A stretch of 64,000 bases of DNA from Mycetohabitans sp. B8 (GTDB lineage Bacteria > Pseudomonadota > Gammaproteobacteria > Burkholderiales > Burkholderiaceae), in assembly GCF_021991875.1 (NCBI RefSeq), contig NZ_JAHLKR010000019.1, positions 310,001 through 374,000 of the forward strand, read 5' to 3'. The notes under the pieces were generated by a model. It worked only from the letters and a program-made list of their open reading frames with translations, was not told the origin of the DNA and did no database searches. Numbering within the stretch: the first letter of the stretch is position 1; each line of letters opens with the position of its first letter. Shown piece after piece: positions 10,131 through 19,758 of the stretch. The position numbers and the translations under genes were made by a program.

Positions 10131-10295
10131 GTCCCAGCGCCACGCACCAGCGCAGGCTGGTCGTGAAAGCTGTCGCACCGCGGTGCGACGGCCTTCGTGC
10201 GCAGCGCTTCCGTGTTGCTTCCCCCGCAATCGACCCGCTTCCGGCACCCAGGCGAGAGCCGGCCGGAGCGCTTTTTGACTGGAATTTCTGACCCG

Positions 10296-11321
10296 ATGCG
10301 CCGTGCGCTCATAATCGCGCCCAATTGGATTGGCGACGCGTTGATGGCTCAGCCATTGTTCGCGCTGATCAAGCGGCTGCACCCGCGGATCATCCTCGAT
10401 GCCGTCTCGCCCGCGTGGGTGGCGCCAGTGCTCGCGCGGATGCCGGAGATCCGCGAGATCCATTTGACTGACCTCGAGCACGGCAAGCTGCAGCTATGGC
10501 AGCGGTGGCAACTGGCCAGCGACCTGCGTGACGCCGGCTATGACGCAGCCTACGTGTTACCGAACTCGCTGAAATCGGCACTGATTCCGTGGCTTGCCAG
10601 CATCCCGCTGCGCATCGGCTATACCGGCGAGAGCCGCTATATGCTGCTGAACGTGCGGCATCCGAATCCGCCGAGGGGCGAGCGAGCACCGATGGTGCCG
10701 CATTACGCGGCGCTCGCCTACGCGCCGGGCGCCAAGCTGCCAGCCAACTTGCCACCGCCTCGGCTGGAGATCGACTTGAATGAACCGGTGCGCGTGTCGC
10801 ACCGGTTCAATCTCGACACGCGGGTGCCCCTGATCGCGTTCTGCCCCGGCGCCGAATACGGGCCGGCCAAACGCTGGCCGCCGGAGCACTTTGCGGCGCT
10901 GGCCCGGATGATCGGCCAGTCATTTCCGTACACGCAAATCGTCGCACTGGGCTCGCCCAAGGACAGCGCGCTTGCTCAGGCCATCGCGGAACGCGCGCCG
11001 AACGTGCGCAACCTCTGCGGCCAGACATCGCTTGGCGAAGCCTGTGCACTGATCACGCGCGCGAGCGCGGTGGTCACCAACGATTCCGGCTTGATGCATG
11101 TGGCCGCGGCATTGCGCCGACCGCTTGTCGCGCTCTATGGATCGACCGACCCGCGACATACCCCGCCCCTGTCCGAGCTCGCGAAGGTACAATGGCTGCA
11201 TCTCGAGTGCAGCCCGTGCTTCGCGCGCGAGTGCCCGCTCGGTCACCTGAATTGCCTGCGCGAGCTGTCCGCCGAACAGGTATTCGGCGACCTGCGCGCA
11301 ATGCTGATCGCCAACCGCTGA
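10296..11321 (+). CDS. waaF: ADP-heptose:LPS heptosyltransferase II
   Basis: Adds the second heptose to the lipopolysaccharide inner core at the cytoplasmic face of the inner membrane (GT9 family). From the ATG at 10296 the protein is 341 residues and starts with the family signature RRALIIAPNWIGDALMAQP. The donor-binding half includes FCPGAEYGPAKRWP near residue 185 and the TNDSGLMHVAAAL motif near residue 263, and the end carries paired cysteines (CSPCFARECPLGHLNC). A longer frame from 10197 is open but adds residues foreign to the family. It works with gmhB (58598), which makes the heptose precursor. Confidence 0.93.
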   Translation: MRRALIIAPNWIGDALMAQPLFALIKRLHPRIILDAVSPAWVAPVLARMPEIREIHLTDLEHGKLQLWQRWQLASDLRDAGYDAAYVLPNSLKSALIPWLASIPLRIGYTGESRYMLLNVRHPNPPRGERAPMVPHYAALAYAPGAKLPANLPPPRLEIDLNEPVRVSHRFNLDTRVPLIAFCPGAEYGPAKRWPPEHFAALARMIGQSFPYTQIVALGSPKDSALAQAIAERAPNVRNLCGQTSLGEACALITRASAVVTNDSGLMHVAAALRRPLVALYGSTDPRHTPPLSELAKVQWLHLECSPCFARECPLGHLNCLRELSAEQVFGDLRAMLIANR

Positions 11322-11392
11322 ACTGTGCCGGGGCGCGCCGCGCTTGCCGCGCAAAACGAGCGCCCCGCCAGAACCGAACCCATCGACGCGCC

Positions 11393-11839
11393 ATGCCACG
11401 TTTCGCCCGCCTTTTCGACGCCGCCGCCGACGCGCTCAACGCGTACTACCAAGCTATTGCCGACGCGAACTTGGACCATGCGATGAGCCTGTGGATTGAC
11501 GAGGAATTCGCCAGCTGCATCTGCGCGAACGGCACGCACATGCATGGCCTTGGCGAAATCCGGGACGGGCTGGCGAAGCAGTTCGAGGCGGCACGCGTGA
11601 CGATCGAGCCGGTCGACATCCGCGTACACGACAGCCTGAGCACCGTGGTCTACGCGATCGCCGAGGCACACCGTCCGGCCGACCAGACCGAACCCGCGAC
11701 GATGGTGTTCTCGACCTATGTGCTCGTGCATGAGCGCGGCGAATGGCGGATCGCCCACATCCATGCGAGCCCGATGCCGGACAAGGCTGCCGGCCAGTTC
11801 GCCGCGAAGATGCGCCATGGACAGGGTTCGCTACACTGA
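11393..11839 (+). CDS. NTF2-like (SnoaL/ketosteroid isomerase fold) protein
   Basis: A 148-residue protein with the NTF2-like cone fold pattern: an N-terminal helix (DALNAYYQAIADANLDHAM), the W-x-D-EEF segment, a middle part with NGTHMHGLGEI, and a C-terminal beta strand region ending EWRIAHIHASPMP. Such proteins can be enzymes, association domains or immunity factors; no catalytic residues can be assigned. The ATG at 11393 avoids the shadow N-terminus of a longer frame. Its 3' end overlaps the start of the downstream hydrolase by 23 bases, so the two are probably translated together. Confidence 0.75.
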   Translation: MPRFARLFDAAADALNAYYQAIADANLDHAMSLWIDEEFASCICANGTHMHGLGEIRDGLAKQFEAARVTIEPVDIRVHDSLSTVVYAIAEAHRPADQTEPATMVFSTYVLVHERGEWRIAHIHASPMPDKAAGQFAAKMRHGQGSLH

Positions 11840-12830
11840 GCGTTCGTCGGGCGCGGCCCACATTGATTTGATCTACCAGCCACCCCGCTGGCTACCGAAT
11901 GCCCATATCCAGACGATCGTGCCGGCGCTGCTCACGCGCGTGCCACGAGTCGCCTACCGACGCGAGCGATGGACCACACCCGATGGCGATTTCATCGAGT
12001 TAGATTGGCTCGATACCGCCGGGCAGGCGCCAGATGCACCGCTCGTCGTGCTGTTCCACGGCCTGGAGGGCAGTTCTGGCAGCCATTACGCGCGCACGTT
12101 GATGGCGGCCGTCGCGCTGCAGGGCTGGCGCGGCGTGGTTCCGCATTTCCGCAGCTGCAGTGGCCCGATCAATCTAGCACCGCGTTTCTATCATCTGGGC
12201 GACAGCGCCGAAATGGACTGGATTCTACGCCGCCTGCGCGACGCGCATACGGGCCCGCTGCTCGTTGCCGGCGTGTCGCTGGGCGGCAACGTGCTGCTGC
12301 GCTGGCTCGGCGAACGGCGTGAGGACGCTGGCAGACTGGTTGATGCCACGGCTGCCATCAGCGCGCCGCTGGACCCGAACGTAGGCGGCATCGCGCTGTC
12401 CAGCGGCTTCAACCGCCTGTACACGCGTAATTTCCTGCGCACGCTCAAGCGCAAGGTCGTCATCAAGGCGCAACAATATCCCGGCCTATTCGACGTCACC
12501 TCCGCGCTGCAAGCGCGCGACTTCCGGGCGTTCGATGACATCGTCACCGCGCCGCTGCACGGCTTTCGGGGCGTAGATGATTATTGGAAGCGCGCGGCGT
12601 CCAAGCCGCTGCTGCGCGAGATCACGGTGCCAACGCTGCTGCTCAACGCGCGCAACGACCCATTCCTGCCCGCGCATGCGCTGCCGGCGGCGCGCGACGT
12701 GTCGGCGGCCGTCGAACTGGACCAACCGGAATACGGCGGCCATGTCGGTTTCATGACGGGGCCGTTCCCAGGACGCATCGAGTGGCTGGCACGTCGCGTG
12801 CTTAGCTATTTTCAACCCTACGCTCGGTGA
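11817..12830 (+). CDS. YheT-like alpha/beta hydrolase
   Basis: Cytoplasmic alpha/beta hydrolase of 337 residues resembling E. coli YheT (ABHD1/3-type, carboxylesterase-like). It shows the HIQTIVPAL opening, the LFHGLEGSSGSHYAR oxyanion region, the nucleophile elbow GVSLGGN (Ser), a late Asp in LLNARNDPFLP and a His in PEYGGHVGF, making a full catalytic triad. The ATG at 11817 overlaps the upstream gene. It is followed six bases later by a conserved protein, as in other Burkholderia-type genomes. The natural substrate is unknown. Confidence 0.85.
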   Translation: MDRVRYTERSSGAAHIDLIYQPPRWLPNAHIQTIVPALLTRVPRVAYRRERWTTPDGDFIELDWLDTAGQAPDAPLVVLFHGLEGSSGSHYARTLMAAVALQGWRGVVPHFRSCSGPINLAPRFYHLGDSAEMDWILRRLRDAHTGPLLVAGVSLGGNVLLRWLGERREDAGRLVDATAAISAPLDPNVGGIALSSGFNRLYTRNFLRTLKRKVVIKAQQYPGLFDVTSALQARDFRAFDDIVTAPLHGFRGVDDYWKRAASKPLLREITVPTLLLNARNDPFLPAHALPAARDVSAAVELDQPEYGGHVGFMTGPFPGRIEWLARRVLSYFQPYAR

Positions 12831-12836
12831 CTCGCG

Positions 12837-13457
12837 ATGGATGACATCGTCAAGAAAGCACTGGCCAAATGGCCCGACGTCCCACACTGCACCGGCTGGC
12901 TGCTGCTGGACAGACGCGGCAACTGGCGCATGCGCGATGAAGCGGCGCAGGCAGGCGGCGAGCCGGGCACACCGATCCGGCACCCGGCGCTGCTCGGCTT
13001 CATCAATCGCAACTACCAAAGCGACGAAGACGGCCAGTGGTACTTCCAGAACGGGCCGCAGCGAGTCTACGTCGAGTTGGCATACACGCCCTATGTTGTC
13101 AGGATGTCCAAGAATGAAGATTTGTCTGAAGCATTACGCGGCGACGTGCTGACGCTGCGCGACCACACCGGGGCACCGTTCGTGCCTTGCGCGTGCTACC
13201 TCGACGACGCCGGCGGCGTATTGTTCGTCGATGATGGCGCACCGGCGCGGGTCGCAGTGTTGCACGATCATGACCTGGCGCTCTTGTGCGAGCACATCGA
13301 TTTTGATGACGACGGACAACCGCATACGTTCGTCTGGCGCCCACACGTGTCGTTGCGAATCCAGCCCATCGAGCGCGTCGATGTGCCGACGCGCTTTCAT
13401 TTCGAGCCCAGCCCCGCCGCGGTCGCAGCAGCGCGCCCCGCCGACCCGATGGCCTGA
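12837..13457 (+). CDS. Conserved betaproteobacterial protein of unknown function
   Basis: A 206-residue cytoplasmic protein with no signal peptide or membrane span. Its start (DDIVKKALAKWPDVPHCTGWLLLDRRG) and the RNYQSDEDGQWYFQNGPQRVYVELAYTPY core look like a conserved domain of unknown function that I recall from Burkholderia relatives, usually beside the YheT-like hydrolase. A Pro/Ala-rich tail closes it. Close spacing to the hydrolase gene points to co-expression. No enzymatic motif is recognisable. Confidence 0.75.
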   Translation: MDDIVKKALAKWPDVPHCTGWLLLDRRGNWRMRDEAAQAGGEPGTPIRHPALLGFINRNYQSDEDGQWYFQNGPQRVYVELAYTPYVVRMSKNEDLSEALRGDVLTLRDHTGAPFVPCACYLDDAGGVLFVDDGAPARVAVLHDHDLALLCEHIDFDDDGQPHTFVWRPHVSLRIQPIERVDVPTRFHFEPSPAAVAAARPADPMA

Positions 13458-13487
13458 GCGTGCGGCATGACGGCCCCCGCGGACTCG

Positions 13488-15224
13488 CTACCCGCGATGC
13501 TTGTCGTTGTCCCGCTCTTCCCGATAGCGCTCGTCGAATTCCCGCAGCCGCGCAGCGATCACCGACATGTCGTAGTATGACGCACCCTGTGTATCGCGCG
13601 CCTGCCTAAGTTGGCGGATCGCCGATGGCCACGCGCCGTCAAGCGCCAGCATCTCCGCTTGCGCGCGGCGCTGCTGGACCGTGTCACCCAACGCGGCACT
13701 GGCTTGCGCCAGATAGCGCCACCATTCGCTGCGCTGCGGCTCCGCGGCCGCCTGCGCCCGTGCCAACGCCTGCGCGTCGGCGTACCGGCGCGCGGCGATC
13801 ATCGCCTGCAAATACGCGTCGATCGCCGCGTGCGAAGCGGGATAGCGGCGCCGTGACAGTTGGGCTTCGCGCAGCGCATCGTTCAGCCGTCCAGCGCGGC
13901 GGACAATTTCTGAGCCCAGCACATCCAGGCTGACCGTGGACGACATGTCATCCGGCTGCGCCGACTGCAACGCACCGAATGTCGCCCGCGCGCGGCGCAA
14001 CGAAGTCTGCGCGGTCTCATAGTGCGCCTGCAGCATTTGCGCCAGCGCGATGCCATACCAGTTCGCCGCTACACTCGGAGCGGTCTGGTCATCGATTTCC
14101 GTTCGCAGGCGCTGCTCGATATCCGCAAGATCGCTTGCTGACTTGTTCTGCAGCACCCGCACGCGTGCCTGCACGAATACATACTCCGACGACTGCCGCG
14201 GCTGGCGATACGCTGCATGGCGGGCCCGGTCCGCCATGTCGGCGATCCGCTCCCCAGTCAGCGGGTGCGTTCGCGCGTAGGGCGGCACGCCGACATCCGC
14301 GACCGTACCACGCTCCATGCGCTCGAAGAACGATGGCATTCCATACGGGTCGAAGCCCGCGCCTTCCAGCATCATGAAGCCGACGCGATCCGCCTCGCGC
14401 TCGGCGGTGCGCGAAAACCGCAATTGATTGTCGACGGCGAACGCCTGTCCGCCGATCGCCACCGCCGAGCCCAGATCCGCGCTATGGGCCAGCGCACCCG
14501 CAAGCAAGCCAAATAGCATGCCGGCGATCGCCGCATAGCTGTTGCGCTCGCTGACCGTGATCATCCGCGCGATATGCCGTTGCAGCACGTGGCCCATCTC
14601 GTGGCCAATGACCGACGCCAGCTCCGATTCGGTGCGTGTCGCGATGATCAAGCCCGTGTTCATTCCGATGAAGCCGCCCGGCATCGAGAACGCGTTGATC
14701 TGCGTGTCGCGCACCGAGAACAGGTCGAAATCCGGCACGTAGCCACCGATGTAGCGCTCGCGGGCCGCGGCCGCGAGCCGTAAGGCGACCGAGTTCAAAT
14801 AATCCCGCACCAGCCAGTCGCCCAGGTAGTCGGGATCATGTCGCACCTCGCGCATCACCCGCTCGCCAAGCTTGCGCTCAGCCTGCGGCGACAACGAGCC
14901 GCCCGAGCCGTCGCCGAGGCTGGGCAGCGAGTGCACGTGCGGCCCAGGGGACGTACCTGTGAACCGCGACGTACCCGGGCGCTCGATGCTGCCCGCATTG
15001 CCGCGATACACGCCGAATACATCGCTCAGTGAATCGGAATAGCGCGGATCATATTGCCCAATATCACGGCTCGCCGCGCTAGCCACCGAATCCGTCGGCG
15101 TGCCAGTGGACACCCGCACGCCGGCACGCACGGTGTCGGGCGCGCCGGACGGCTGGGCGCTTGGCAGCCGCGGCCAAACCAGCGCAACGATGACGGACAA
15201 CGCAATAAAACGTTTGATCTGCAT
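13488..15224 (-). CDS. Periplasmic M48 metalloprotease with TPR region (BepA-like)
   Basis: Likely a zinc protease that checks or helps outer-membrane protein assembly, like E. coli BepA/YfgC. The ATG at 15224 gives 578 residues with a signal peptide (MQIKRFIALSVIVALVW, then small residues). The catalytic domain holds HEMGHVLQRH near residue 220 and a downstream Glu in AEREADRVGF; the C-terminal 230 residues are Ala/Arg/Gln-rich helical repeats of TPR type. A longer frame from 15302 would put 26 extra residues before the signal peptide. It is divergent from moaC across about 280 bases with no other gene. Confidence 0.88.
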   Translation of the reverse strand: MQIKRFIALSVIVALVWPRLPSAQPSGAPDTVRAGVRVSTGTPTDSVASAASRDIGQYDPRYSDSLSDVFGVYRGNAGSIERPGTSRFTGTSPGPHVHSLPSLGDGSGGSLSPQAERKLGERVMREVRHDPDYLGDWLVRDYLNSVALRLAAAARERYIGGYVPDFDLFSVRDTQINAFSMPGGFIGMNTGLIIATRTESELASVIGHEMGHVLQRHIARMITVSERNSYAAIAGMLFGLLAGALAHSADLGSAVAIGGQAFAVDNQLRFSRTAEREADRVGFMMLEGAGFDPYGMPSFFERMERGTVADVGVPPYARTHPLTGERIADMADRARHAAYRQPRQSSEYVFVQARVRVLQNKSASDLADIEQRLRTEIDDQTAPSVAANWYGIALAQMLQAHYETAQTSLRRARATFGALQSAQPDDMSSTVSLDVLGSEIVRRAGRLNDALREAQLSRRRYPASHAAIDAYLQAMIAARRYADAQALARAQAAAEPQRSEWWRYLAQASAALGDTVQQRRAQAEMLALDGAWPSAIRQLRQARDTQGASYYDMSVIAARLREFDERYREERDNDKHRG

Positions 15225-15504
15225 GACTCGGTCAAGACATCCCGGCACACGGCTGGGCAACGGCAGCACCCGTTCAGCCGCCGCACCACCGTGAATACAC
15301 ACATAGGCCCAGACGCCGCAGTGCTCGTGCGTGCGTGCGCGCGCCCGCGCGTGCCACTGCTATGATACCGGGATGCCTGCGGGCCTCGGTAAGTCACTAT
15401 TACACGCCGATGCGCCGCGGACCGGGCCAGCCTACCGTGGACCGGCGAGCCCCCGCAAGCCGCACACCGCCGCTGTTCAGCAACGATCCCGTGCCGTCAC
15501 TATC

Positions 15505-15984
15505 ATGTCAGAACTGACCCATTTCGATGCATCCGGCCACGCGCAGATGGTCAACGTCGGCGAAAAGGATGCAACCCGCCGTGTCGCGATTGCGCGTGGC
15601 ACGATCGCGATGCGCGCCGAAACACTAGCGCTCATCCGCGAGGGGCGCGCCGCCAAGGGCGACGTGCTCGGCGTCGCGCGTATCGCGGCGATCCAAGGCG
15701 CCAAGCGCACATCAGACTTGATCCCCCTGTGCCACCCGCTCGCGCTGACCCGCGTGAGCGTCGATTTCACTTTAGACGAAACGCCGGCCGCCGTGCACTG
15801 CACCGCCCGCGTCGAGACGATCGCCCGCACCGGCGTCGAAATGGAAGCGCTCACGGCGGTGCAGGTCGGCCTGCTGACCCTCTACGACATGTGCAAGGCC
15901 GCCGATCGAGGCATGACGATCACCGATGTGAAGCTGCTCGAGAAGCACGGCGGCAAGTCCGGGGATTGGGTGGCAGGGGAATAG
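15505..15984 (+). CDS. moaC: Cyclic pyranopterin monophosphate synthase
   Basis: Second enzyme of molybdenum cofactor synthesis, making cyclic pyranopterin monophosphate. The 159-residue product from the ATG at 15505 has the [14 protein letters not shown] opening, the active-site [11 protein letters not shown] motif near residue 70, [10 protein letters not shown] near residue 112 and the [11 protein letters not shown] ending, with no gaps. Other moa genes are not in this window. The longer frame from 15331 is non-homologous upstream. Confidence 0.95.
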   Translation: MSELTHFDASGHAQMVNVGEKDATRRVAIARGTIAMRAETLALIREGRAAKGDVLGVARIAAIQGAKRTSDLIPLCHPLALTRVSVDFTLDETPAAVHCTARVETIARTGVEMEALTAVQVGLLTLYDMCKAADRGMTITDVKLLEKHGGKSGDWVAGE

Positions 15985-16062
15985 GCTCGGCCGGATTAGG
16001 CTCGGCCAGACCGCGGATGTGACCCAACGGATCCCGCGTTAGGGCGAGATGAACAAAGCCGA

Positions 16063-17868
16063 TTACTCCCCACTGTCTTCGTCGGCCTCCTGCGCCGCCG
16101 GCACGATCCCATAGCGGGCGACAAGCGCCTGCTTGAATGACGCAAGCACACTGCCTGCATCGTCACACGCCCGATACACCGCGGCAAGCTGCATCGGCCA
16201 ATCCTTCAACATGTCCGCAAACATCTTTAGCCGGCGCATGGTCTGCAGCGCGCCATCGGTATCGCCAGCGATCGCCTGCAGCACCGCATATCGCCGCACG
16301 ACGGTTTCTCCAGGCAACAGAGCCATCGCCTGACGGTGCATCGCCAACTTCTTGTCGAGATCGGTCTTATCCAATGGCAACAATGTCGCGAAACCATATT
16401 CGCCCCATGCGGAAAACAGCACCGCCGGATCGGCCCGGTATTGTTCATAGGGATTGGAGCCGTAGTAGAGCACTTCCGAGCGCGCATAGTCGCGCTGGAT
16501 TGGGTACAACGCGACGAGGCCAGCAAGCACCAACGCCCCCTGCACCGCTCGGGCGGCCGCTGCGGGCGCCGCCCGCAGCGGCGCGGTCTCCAGCAGTCCA
16601 ATGACGAGCCACGTCGGCAGCAGGAAGAACATGTACTGCTGCGGATACTCGACCAGCGCGTGCATCAGCACGATGCCGAGCAGCGCCACGCCGAATACCC
16701 GTTCAATCCGCTCGCCACCGCGCAGAACGCGCACGAACCACAGCAGCAGTCCCACCACGACGATCGCCAGTCCCAGCGCACCGGTCTTGGCCAGCAGGTC
16801 GATCCCGATGTTATGGGAATTGTTCGCGATCTCAACGCTGCCGAGCTTGTCGACGAGTTCGTATTGAATGCGCGGAAATTCGCCCCAGCCGACGCCGAAC
16901 CACGGGTGCATCTCGAACATCGCGAGCCCGTATTTCCAGAGCGCCAACCGCGGCGCAATCTGGCTGGCATCCTGGAACCGTTCGGCAGCGGACTGACCCA
17001 GATTCAGGCCGAAAGACGCATTAGCCCAGCGCGTCGCGATATTGACGGCGACGAAAATGACTAGCAGCAACACCGGCGTCACCCAATCGCGCAGCGAACG
17101 CCGAGTATTGTAGCGTCCACCATAAGACTTTACGCGATTGCGATGCGCGTCGAACGCCATCCATGCCCCCGCCAGCACGATGACGCCGGTCTGCAACCAG
17201 GGGCCGCGCGAGACCGTCAATGCCTGACCAGCTGTATAGACCACTGACAACACGATCCATACCGGGTAACGTAACCGTCGCTGCTGAACCAGATACAGCG
17301 CCGCGGCCAGCGCAAACGCGATGTACGTGGCCAAATGGTTCGCCTGCGCCATGTTGCCGAACGGCCGCCGCCCTATCTGTACGTTGTAGCTGACCACGAA
17401 GGGCGCCACGCGGTTTTCCAAATGAAATAATTGGACGAATTGACAAAACACTGCGAATACGCCACCTGCCAGCAGCGCGTACGCCATCACATTGAACACG
17501 CGTTGCATCGAACCGAGGCGACTGATCCAGTATCCCGTCTGCGTCGCGATCAACGCGGCAAGCAGGAACCCGCCACCGAGCAGATTCATCGATGGCTGAA
17601 CGGTATCCATAATGAACGGCTGCGCGAACAACAACGCACCGAACAGCAGCGGCACGAGCGCCACCCGCGGCGCACCGATCGCCGCGCGCTCGCCGGACGC
17701 AAACACCCACGCGAAGACCGATGCCCCGGCCAGCAGGTACAACGCGAGCGCCGAGTACTCGGCGTAGAAAGTCGGGATCGGATACGTATGTAACGTGACC
17801 GCGTAAGGCAGGATCCAGGCCAGGATAAGAAAGACAAACGTCAACAATCGCGGCAACGATACGAGCAT
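16063..17868 (-). CDS. pglL: PglL-type O-oligosaccharyltransferase (Wzy_C/WaaL superfamily)
   Basis: Inner-membrane enzyme that would transfer a lipid-linked glycan onto Ser/Thr of exported proteins such as pilin. The 601-residue protein has 10-12 membrane helices, a long periplasmic loop in the second half with the WFGVGWGEFPR and NNSHNIGIDLLAKTGALGL motifs (the conserved His of this superfamily), and a C-terminal soluble domain of about 150 residues as in PglL rather than WaaL. It faces a type IV pilin gene across 160 bases, the usual arrangement for PglL enzymes in Burkholderia and Ralstonia, which favours protein over lipid A as acceptor. Confidence 0.85.
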   Translation of the reverse strand: MLVSLPRLLTFVFLILAWILPYAVTLHTYPIPTFYAEYSALALYLLAGASVFAWVFASGERAAIGAPRVALVPLLFGALLFAQPFIMDTVQPSMNLLGGGFLLAALIATQTGYWISRLGSMQRVFNVMAYALLAGGVFAVFCQFVQLFHLENRVAPFVVSYNVQIGRRPFGNMAQANHLATYIAFALAAALYLVQQRRLRYPVWIVLSVVYTAGQALTVSRGPWLQTGVIVLAGAWMAFDAHRNRVKSYGGRYNTRRSLRDWVTPVLLLVIFVAVNIATRWANASFGLNLGQSAAERFQDASQIAPRLALWKYGLAMFEMHPWFGVGWGEFPRIQYELVDKLGSVEIANNSHNIGIDLLAKTGALGLAIVVVGLLLWFVRVLRGGERIERVFGVALLGIVLMHALVEYPQQYMFFLLPTWLVIGLLETAPLRAAPAAAARAVQGALVLAGLVALYPIQRDYARSEVLYYGSNPYEQYRADPAVLFSAWGEYGFATLLPLDKTDLDKKLAMHRQAMALLPGETVVRRYAVLQAIAGDTDGALQTMRRLKMFADMLKDWPMQLAAVYRACDDAGSVLASFKQALVARYGIVPAAQEADEDSGE

Positions 17869-17939
17869 GGCGGGTTAGACTCGGGGAAACCGGCGCACTA
17901 TACAAAAATTCTGCACCGCTGTGGCAATGCATTAGCTAT

Positions 17940-17957
17940 TTAGCTGACTGCAGCTAA
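17940..17957. promoter_or_regulatory. Perfect palindrome between divergent pglL and pilin genes
   Basis: Seven-base perfect arms (TTAGCTG and CAGCTAA) around ACTG sit in the shared 160-base intergenic region, 72 bases before the pilin start. It could be an operator for either gene or a short transcript hairpin; no T-run is present. Confidence 0.45.
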
Positions 17958-18028
17958 CTCAGCCTGTTGCGCAAAATTGCTCGGACCGCGTTCGATTCCC
18001 GAAGCGGCCCCTTGTAAGGAGCGCACCG

Positions 18029-18607
18029 ATGACTGCCTCGAGCCGCCAGAAGCCTGACAATTCTTACCGCACCACGGCACGGGAACCGACACCATCATGC
18101 GCGGCATTCACGCTGGTAGAACTGATGATCGTACTGGCTATCATTGGCATCGTCGCGTCATTTGCGCTACCAGCGTACCGTGACTATCTGACTCGCAGCC
18201 GGGTCGGCGAGGGCCTATCGCTGGCCGCGCCGGCGCGGCTAGCCGTGGCGGAAAACGCCGTGGCGGGCGCTCAACAACTCGGCAGCGGCTATACACGAGC
18301 ATCGGCAACGCGCAACGTGGAGTCGATTGACATCGACGACAAAACGGGGGCCATCACGATCAGCTATACCTCCCTGGTCGCACCATCCGGCGAAAACACG
18401 CTCGTGCTGGTGCCGTCGACATCCGACGATCCGGACGCACCTCGTGCACAAGTATCCGTCAGCAGCAACCGCAGCGGCGCAGGCACACTAACCTGGGAGT
18501 GCTTCGCCGCAGGCAAGACCACTTCATCGCTTCCGATTCCCGGGCCAGTGCCAGATCCAAGGCCAACGCTGCCGGCCCGTTTTGCGCCGCCGGAGTGCCG
18601 TGCATGA
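18029..18607 (+). CDS. Type IV pilin-like protein
   Basis: A 192-residue prepilin preceded by an AAGGAG ribosome-binding site. It has a long hydrophilic leader of about 26 residues, then AFTLVELMIVLAIIGIVASF, the classic N-methylated hydrophobic helix with Glu at position 5. Two cysteines near the C-terminus (in WECFAAG and PPECRA) would form the disulfide-bounded loop, here Pro-rich. Unusually, the residue before the cleavage site is Ala, not the common Gly. It faces pglL and is the likely glycosylation substrate. It may be a minor or major pilin; assembly genes are not in this window. Confidence 0.88.
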   Translation: MTASSRQKPDNSYRTTAREPTPSCAAFTLVELMIVLAIIGIVASFALPAYRDYLTRSRVGEGLSLAAPARLAVAENAVAGAQQLGSGYTRASATRNVESIDIDDKTGAITISYTSLVAPSGENTLVLVPSTSDDPDAPRAQVSVSSNRSGAGTLTWECFAAGKTTSSLPIPGPVPDPRPTLPARFAPPECRA

Positions 18608-18858
18608 GCCGCATCCAAGTTCGCGTACCGCAGCGCATTAGCACGCTGGGGGTGGCGACATCGCAGTGCCGCCATCGGCATACTGAGCATAGCGACATCG
18701 AAGGACCCATACCCGTGTCCCGAACCTGCGAGCGTCGCAATGCCGTGAACGAGCGGCATCGTCGCGTGATCGCCATGAGGACTACGCGCCTGAACGACGC
18801 CGGCAGCGTCGTGATGGCATGCCAAGCCGCGTTGGCCACCGCCTCCCGTGTCCGCGTA

Positions 18859-19536
18859 TCAGCGAGCGCGCACGACTGTGCCATGCCGGCTAAGGCGTTT
18901 CAGCCACCTGCCGATCCCGATCACGATCAATGCACCGACGACGCCGGCGACATAGTGATACGCTTGCGTGCCGTCCTCAAGCCATCGCGCAACGAGAGAA
19001 TCACCGATGATCAGGCCACCGGCACTCCAACCAAGCAACGCGGCACTGAGTGTGACGATCGCCGGAAAACGATCCAGCAGCTTGAGCGCCAGCGTGCTGC
19101 CCCATACGATCCACAGCATACTCAACAGCAACCCGAAGATAACCTGCCCCAGCCGATGCGCCGACGCAGTCGCATCGGCCGCGCCGGCTATTGCGATCAC
19201 GTCGTCCAAGCTCATCACGAAATCGGCGACGATGATGGTGCACACGGCCACCCACAGCTTGCCTGCAGCCTTGACGCTGCCATGTGCATCCAGATGCGGC
19301 TGCATCAACTGGATGCCGATCCACAGCAGCAACAAGCCACCAACGAGCTTCAGGACTGGCACGTCGAGCAACAGGACGGCGAACGCAATCAGCACGACGC
19401 GCAGCACGATGGCGCCGACCGTACCCCACAGCACGCCTTGCATCCGCTGCACAGGCAGAAGGTTCCGGCAGGCCAGCGCGATGATGACGGCATTGACGCC
19501 GCCCAGCAGGATATCAATGATGACGATCTGGAGCAC
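18859..19536 (-). CDS. TerC/YjbE-family integral membrane protein
   Basis: A 225-residue protein with about seven membrane helices in the TerC pattern: an N-terminal IIDILLGGVNAVIIALACRN helix with buried polar residues, a GIQLMQPH segment, and a second acidic helix (VADFVMSLDDVIAIAGAA). Relatives have been tied to manganese or other metal export during extracytoplasmic metalation, but the substrate here is unproven. It lies downstream of sucCD on the same strand, separated by 222 bases that include the sucCD terminator, so it probably has its own promoter. Confidence 0.85.
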   Translation of the reverse strand: MLQIVIIDILLGGVNAVIIALACRNLLPVQRMQGVLWGTVGAIVLRVVLIAFAVLLLDVPVLKLVGGLLLLWIGIQLMQPHLDAHGSVKAAGKLWVAVCTIIVADFVMSLDDVIAIAGAADATASAHRLGQVIFGLLLSMLWIVWGSTLALKLLDRFPAIVTLSAALLGWSAGGLIIGDSLVARWLEDGTQAYHYVAGVVGALIVIGIGRWLKRLSRHGTVVRAR

Positions 19537-19684
19537 GGCGCTCCAGTTCAGCGAGGTGAGCAGTTCGAGCAGGGTGGCCGGCGCGGAACGGAAAAGACCA
19601 ACCGGCTTTCAGACTCGTTGCTTATAGAAAGCGTCGAACACGAAAGGGTTTCGAAAGAATATCGAATTCCGCGCTTCACCGGCT

Positions 19685-19728
19685 GGAAAAAGACACGGCC
19701 GACCACCGCGACGCGGTGGCCGGCCGTG
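19685..19728 (-). terminator. Rho-independent terminator of sucCD
   Basis: A long GC-rich hairpin (arms around 19694-19709 and 19713-19728, trinucleotide loop, one bulge) lies about 30 bases past the sucD stop and is followed on the minus strand by a run of five T residues (complement of 19686-19690). Confidence 0.75.
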
Positions 19729-19758
19729 CCGGAAGTGATGCGTGCGTGTCGGCGGCGC

